From Rhodospirillum sp. (GTDB lineage: Bacteria > Pseudomonadota > Alphaproteobacteria > Dongiales > Dongiaceae), in contig PNKY01000010.1 of the NCBI GenBank assembly GCA_013822765.1, forward strand, positions 1-64,000: DNA of 64,000 nt, given 5' to 3'. Below the pieces are notes generated by a model that searched no databases, was not told the origin of the DNA, and worked only from the letters and a program-made list of their open reading frames with translations. Position numbers and translations under genes: made by a program. Positions 60,085 to 64,000 of this stretch are shown here, piece by piece. The stretch's first letter is position 1. The number at the start of each line of letters is the position of its first letter.

Positions 60085-60294
60085 TCAGACCTTCTTGAGG
60101 TTTTCGGCCGAGCTCTTGCCGCGCTTCGGATCGCGCTGCTCTTCGTAGGAAACCTTCTGGCCTTCGTTCAAGGTGCCGAGACCGGCACGCTCGACCGCCG
60201 AAATATGCACAAACACATCCGGCCCACCGGCCTCCGGCTGAATGAAGCCGTAACCCTTGGTGCTGTTAAACCACTTCACGGTACCGACAGGCAT
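60085..60294 (-). CDS. Cold-shock domain protein (CspA family)
   Basis: 69 residues. RNP1 is KGYGFIQP and RNP2 is [26 protein letters not shown], then [32 protein letters not shown]. It binds single-stranded nucleic acids and melts RNA structure. A ~270-base non-coding stretch precedes it, long enough for a structured 5' leader; its upstream part carries the GST terminator. Confidence 0.96.
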   Translation of the reverse strand: MPVGTVKWFNSTKGYGFIQPEAGGPDVFVHISAVERAGLGTLNEGQKVSYEEQRDPKRGKSSAENLKKV

Positions 60295-60455
60295 CGCTCA
60301 CTCCCAAATTAGATTGCATCGCGCCGCATCCCGCGGCACGTCACACTGTCTCCAGGAATAGCAACGAAGTCGGTCGTCCAAAAGGCGTCGAAGTCGGCAA
60401 TCCACAGCAGTATGACTGAGCGACCTTAGTGCGGCGCGGGGAGTGGGCCAAGTGG

Positions 60456-60490
60456 AAAAAGCATCCTACAGCGCCCGGCTGTAGGATTGC
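60456..60490 (-). terminator. Rho-independent terminator after the GST gene
   Basis: ATCCTACAG / CTGTAGGAT (perfect 9-bp, loop of 7). Read on the minus strand it is followed by GCTTTTTCC. It lies 77 bases beyond the GST stop. Confidence 0.8.
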
Positions 60491-60563
60491 GGGTGGCCGC
60501 CATGGGTCTCTGGGCCGGGCGATAAGGGTCGGTTACGCCGTCATTCGGCCCCCGAAATCCGGC

Positions 60564-61262
60564 TTAGCGGACGACCGCCGCGGTCTGGCCGAACAGCACT
60601 TTGCGGGCCTCGTCGGTCATTGTGGGCTGGGCGCTGTTGACCTGTTTGCCCTTCTCATAGGCCCGGATGGTGGCCGGACGGTTCTGAATCGTCTCAAACC
60701 ACCGCTTCAGGTGTGCGAAGTTGTCGAGATCCTGGCCCTGGTTCTTGTACGGCACGATCCACGGATAGGCCGCCATGTCGGCGATGGAGTAGTCGCCGGC
60801 GACGAACGGCCGGTCGGCCAGGCGGCGGTTGAGCACACCATAGAGCCGATTGGTTTCGTTGACGTACCGCTCGATCGCGTAGGGGAGCTTTTCGGGCGCG
60901 TAGATCGCGAAGTGGTGGTTCTGCCCCGCCATCGGGCCGAGGCCGCCCATCTGCCAGAACAGCCACTGCCGCACCTCACTCCGGGCGCGCAAATCGGCTG
61001 GAAAGAACTTGCCGGTCTTGTCGCCGAGATATTCCAGGATGGCGCCGGATTCGAACACCGAGACCGGCGCGCCGCCGTCTTTTGGGGCGCGGTCAATGAT
61101 CGCCGGCATGCGGTTGTTCGGCGCGATCTTCAGGAAGTCGGGCTTGAACTGGTCGCCCTTGCCGATATTGATCGGCACGATCTCATACGGCAGGCCGACC
61201 TCTTCCAGGAACATGGTGACCTTGTGCCCGTTCGGGGTCGGCCAGTAATAGAGTTCGATCAT
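60564..61262 (-). CDS. Glutathione S-transferase, YfcG/Ure2-like
   Basis: 232 residues from ATG 61262. MIELYYWPTPNGHKVTMFLEEVGLPYEIVPINIGKGDQFKPDFLKIAPNNRMPAIID and VFESGAILEYLGDKTGKFFP are the nu-class (YfcG) pattern with Thr/Asn active positions and the ESGAI motif; PNNRMPAI bears the cis-Pro. It binds glutathione and is probably a disulfide reductase. It is divergent from an ArsR gene across a perfect operator-like dyad. Confidence 0.94.
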   Translation of the reverse strand: MIELYYWPTPNGHKVTMFLEEVGLPYEIVPINIGKGDQFKPDFLKIAPNNRMPAIIDRAPKDGGAPVSVFESGAILEYLGDKTGKFFPADLRARSEVRQWLFWQMGGLGPMAGQNHHFAIYAPEKLPYAIERYVNETNRLYGVLNRRLADRPFVAGDYSIADMAAYPWIVPYKNQGQDLDNFAHLKRWFETIQNRPATIRAYEKGKQVNSAQPTMTDEARKVLFGQTAAVVR

Positions 61263-61311
61263 CGGGGCGGCTCCACTGGATGTAGTTGAAGACCTTGAGT
61301 CAATTGGGGTC

Positions 61312-61333
61312 ATGTTCTATATATCTAGAACAT
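61312..61333. promoter_or_regulatory. Near-perfect 22-bp operator between the GST and ArsR genes
   Basis: ATGTTCTA - TATATC - TAGAACAT; the arms are perfect over 8 bp and the whole is symmetric at 10 of 11 positions. Placed between the divergent starts at 61262 and 61390, it is the likely ArsR-type operator controlling both genes. Confidence 0.75.
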
Positions 61334-61389
61334 AGCAAATAACGTCGGCGCAGGGCTTTGCAAGCGCGAATTTGTCGGGAGCCAATTTC

Positions 61390-61701
61390 GTGAGCGAGCG
61401 GGATTTCACCCAGCCGGAGATCGAGACGATCGCGCTGCACGCAGTGCTGTTCGCCCTGAGCGACCCGACGCGCCTTGCCATCGCGCGCGCCCTGGCTGAC
61501 GGCGAGGAGCATTCCGCCGGCGACCTGGCGGGCGATGTGCCGAAGTCGACCATGAGCCATCACCTGAAGATCCTGCGCGAGGCCGGCATCACCAGCACGC
61601 GGCCGGAGGGCATGCGCTGCCGCGTCTCGCTGCGCCGGGCGGAGCTGAACCGGCGGTTTCCGGGGTTGCTGGCGGCGATTCTGAAGAATGCGGAGGAGTA
61701 G
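61390..61701 (+). CDS. ArsR-family winged-helix regulator
   Basis: 103 residues from GTG 61390 (GGGAG eight bases upstream). HAVLFALSDPTRLAIARALADGEEHSAGDLAGDVPKSTMSHHLKILREAGITSTRPEGMRCRVSLRRAELNRRFPGLL is the winged-helix core. It has no metal-binding Cys motif, so it probably senses an electrophile or another ligand. Divergent to the GST gene, with the dyad at 61312 between them. Confidence 0.92.
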   Translation: MSERDFTQPEIETIALHAVLFALSDPTRLAIARALADGEEHSAGDLAGDVPKSTMSHHLKILREAGITSTRPEGMRCRVSLRRAELNRRFPGLLAAILKNAEE

Positions 61702-61794
61702 GGCCGCCGCGCGCCGTTCTCGACGCTTCTCCTCATGACGGTGGAGAGTGGTCGGGGTAACGGCGCGTAGACGGCCCTTGCAGAGCCACGCAGC

Positions 61795-62472
61795 TCAGTT
61801 GAGCCAGACCGCGTCCTTGAGCTTGGCAACGAAGGCGCCGTGGGCGGCGAGTTCTTCGGCGCTGGCGGCGTGCGGACGGGCGGGGCGGATGATGCGGCCG
61901 ATCACATTGAGGGCGGTACGGGCGGCTTCCTCGGCGGCGCTGGTCAGGCTGAGGCCGGTCTGCGGGCCACCCAGCAATTGCAGGTAGACTTCCGCCAGCA
62001 GCTGCGCGTCGAGCAAGGCGCCGTGCAAAGTGCGCTGGGTGTTGTCGATCGCGAAGCGTTTGCACAGGGCATCGAGGCTGGCGGGCGCGCCGGGGAAACG
62101 CTGGCGCGCCAGGCGCACGGTATCCACCGCGCGGTCGAGCGCGATGGTGGCGCGCTTAAGCGACGCCAGCTCGGCGTTGAGGAAGCGCATGTCGAACTCG
62201 GCATTGTGCGCCACCAGCGGCGCATCGCCGATGAACTCGATCAGCTCGTCGGCGATCTCCGCGAACCGGGGCTTGTCGCGCAGGAATTCCTCGCTGATCC
62301 CATGGATGCGGAAGGCCGCCTCCGGCATGTCGCGGTCAGGGTTCAGGTAATACTGCTTCTTGCGCCCGGTCGGGATCTGGTTGACCAGCTCCAGGCAGGC
62401 GATTTCCACGATCCGGTGCCCTTCAGAGGGCTCGAATCCGGTGGTCTCGGTGTCGAAGATGATCTCGCGCAT
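61795..62472 (-). CDS. dnaQ: DNA polymerase III epsilon subunit (3'-5' proofreading exonuclease)
   Basis: 225 residues. ExoI: IIFDTETTGFEPSEGHRIVEIAC (catalytic D7, E9). ExoII: PLVAHNAEFDMRFLN. ExoIII: KRFAIDNTQRTLHGALLDAQLLAEVYLQLLGG with the catalytic His and Asp. The family is DEDDh exonucleases. The C-terminal tail (~190-225) has low complexity and holds the alpha-subunit contact in related bacteria. It stands alone here rather than beside coaE/aroE. Confidence 0.95.
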   Translation of the reverse strand: MREIIFDTETTGFEPSEGHRIVEIACLELVNQIPTGRKKQYYLNPDRDMPEAAFRIHGISEEFLRDKPRFAEIADELIEFIGDAPLVAHNAEFDMRFLNAELASLKRATIALDRAVDTVRLARQRFPGAPASLDALCKRFAIDNTQRTLHGALLDAQLLAEVYLQLLGGPQTGLSLTSAAEEAARTALNVIGRIIRPARPHAASAEELAAHGAFVAKLKDAVWLN

Positions 62473-62521
62473 GGAGGGAGGAATAGCGGACCAATCTGAG
62501 TCGGGGCAACTCTACATTCCT

Positions 62522-62542
62522 CCTCCCCCAATTTGGGGGAGG
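62522..62542. repeat. GC-rich palindromic intergenic repeat
   Basis: CCTCCCCCAA - T - TTGGGGGAGG is a perfect 10-bp dyad upstream of dnaQ. It belongs to the same family as the element at 18931. Confidence 0.7.
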
Positions 62543-62604
62543 GGGAAGTGCGGTTTGAATTTCTGGATAATCGGTCATGGGGGCATGACGCTATGACTCT
62601 ACTG

Positions 62605-62635
62605 CCAACCCCAACGGCAAGCTGTCAGCAGAGAC
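62605..62635 (+). repeat. 31-base duplicate of the 5' end of the YyaL gene
   Basis: Bases 62605-62635 match 63198-63228 at 29 of 31 positions (only the two bases of the second Asn codon differ), and similarity continues weakly to ~62650 (TTGCTGCACC). The copy encodes NPNGKLSAET, as in the true N terminus ([10 protein letters not shown]). It flanks the small secreted gene at 62636. Confidence 0.75.
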
Positions 62636-63031
62636 TTACTTGCTGCACCCCTTTTGCCCGGTGGCGGCGACGCAGAGTTCCTGCGTGCCGGTCCAGCGGT
62701 TGAGGCGCCAGACGTGGAAGCCGGCGGCGCCGTTCTCCACCACTGCGTCGGACAAGCTGAACGGGCCGGTTTCGCCGTTCGGGCCGGCGACCTGGTTGCA
62801 CTTAATGTTGGCGGTCATGGTCTGGCACAGATAGAGCGAACCATCGATGCGGTTGATCTTCCAGATGTAGTGGGTTTGCGCATCGCCGGTCGGCGGCGCG
62901 ACAAAGGGCGAGGAGAATTCGAACACCGGCTCTTCGGTTTTGGTGTCCTTGGCGATGGCGGTTTGAGCGCCGAGCGCGCCCGCAAGAATCGCGGCCGCCG
63001 CCAGGACATGACGAAACGACGTGTGATGCAT
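62636..63031 (-). CDS. Small secreted protein, unrecognised
   Basis: 131 residues from ATG 63031 with signal peptide (HVLAAAAILAGALGAQTAIA). The mature chain has two related halves: THYIWKINRIDGSLYLCQTM and FHVWRLNRWTGTQELCVAAT, each W-K/R-L/I-N-R-x-x-G with a Cys, so it looks like a tandem repeat. It is periplasmic. Its stop lies at the edge of the duplicated segment 62605-62635. Function unknown. Confidence 0.75.
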   Translation of the reverse strand: MHHTSFRHVLAAAAILAGALGAQTAIAKDTKTEEPVFEFSSPFVAPPTGDAQTHYIWKINRIDGSLYLCQTMTANIKCNQVAGPNGETGPFSLSDAVVENGAAGFHVWRLNRWTGTQELCVAATGQKGCSK

Positions 63032-63178
63032 GGGACCCTCCCTCATCAGGTGAACGCCGAAGTTTACGCCTTTGGCGGGAAAAGGTCCCTGGTCGTAGCG
63101 GGGTCATTGTGCCGTTGATTCGTCCTGCGGAACGGCGTCAACTCCGCAGCGATTTCCCGGCTGGCAGGTTTATCGATC

Positions 63179-64000
<822 letters not shown>

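Overview
The window is high-GC and gene-dense. It reads as a chromosomal segment of an alphaproteobacterium. The evidence is several short-loop porins typical of Rhodospirillales-like bacteria, DUF1127 and PAS_5 proteins, secB, dnaQ, and the GC-rich palindromic repeats common in that class. I cannot name a genus. I see no transposase, integrase, phage gene, CRISPR array, rRNA or tRNA. The accessory character comes from paralog families and many small regulator/target pairs.

Layout. 1-8.5 kb: an array of five paralogous outer-membrane porins (the first cut by the window edge), interrupted by a peroxiredoxin-like/prolyl-4-hydroxylase fusion and a PAS_5 protein. 8.5-15.9 kb: YggS, a small secreted repeat protein, an L,D-transpeptidase, two paralogs of an unrecognised family with an NPLQHIP motif, an ArsR/SRPBCC pair, a GTP cyclohydrolase II, an OmpR-type response regulator and a small secreted protein. 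15.9-24.8 kb: HxlR/FMN-reductase and TetR/DUF1348 switches, two transporters, an MBL hydrolase, two methyltransferases and an adenylate cyclase. 24.9-33.2 kb: a hybrid PAS histidine kinase, a DUF2252 protein, an acyltransferase-like/ATP-grasp pair, an oxygenase, a second PAS_5 protein and an SDR. 33.3-37.3 kb: a solitary PycTM-type membrane protein and an operon of a YcxB-like membrane protein plus two EF-G-like proteins without a G domain. 37.4-46 kb: metabolic genes, dodecin, an acyl-CoA dehydrogenase-type enzyme, a CGNR regulator divergent from a hydrolase, a degenerate nuclease-fold protein and YifB/ComM. 46-57 kb: GNAT, GFA, an HWE kinase, GST, AsmA, a hydrolase-OsmC fusion, an outer-membrane barrel and SecB. 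57-64 kb: ThpR, two small membrane paralogs, Ohr, a cold-shock protein, a GST/ArsR pair, DnaQ and the start of a YyaL/DUF255 gene.

The most striking observation is a probable selenoprotein. The ArsM/UbiE-like methyltransferase on the minus strand near 24 kb has an in-frame TGA. The reading frame continues for 55 conserved-looking codons to a second stop. Directly after the TGA lies a hairpin with a bulged U and a GU-containing apical loop, at the distance expected of a bacterial SECIS element. A nonsense mutation or base error is the alternative.

Other leads are the two GTPase-less EF-G proteins, two hairpins that would hide ribosome binding sites (15447-15483, 49232-49261), a possible small RNA near 49.1 kb, and a LOV-like PAS domain lacking its photoactive cysteine. 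Several palindromic operators sit exactly between divergent regulator/target pairs. Functions below are family-level assignments from reading the sequence; no database search was run.
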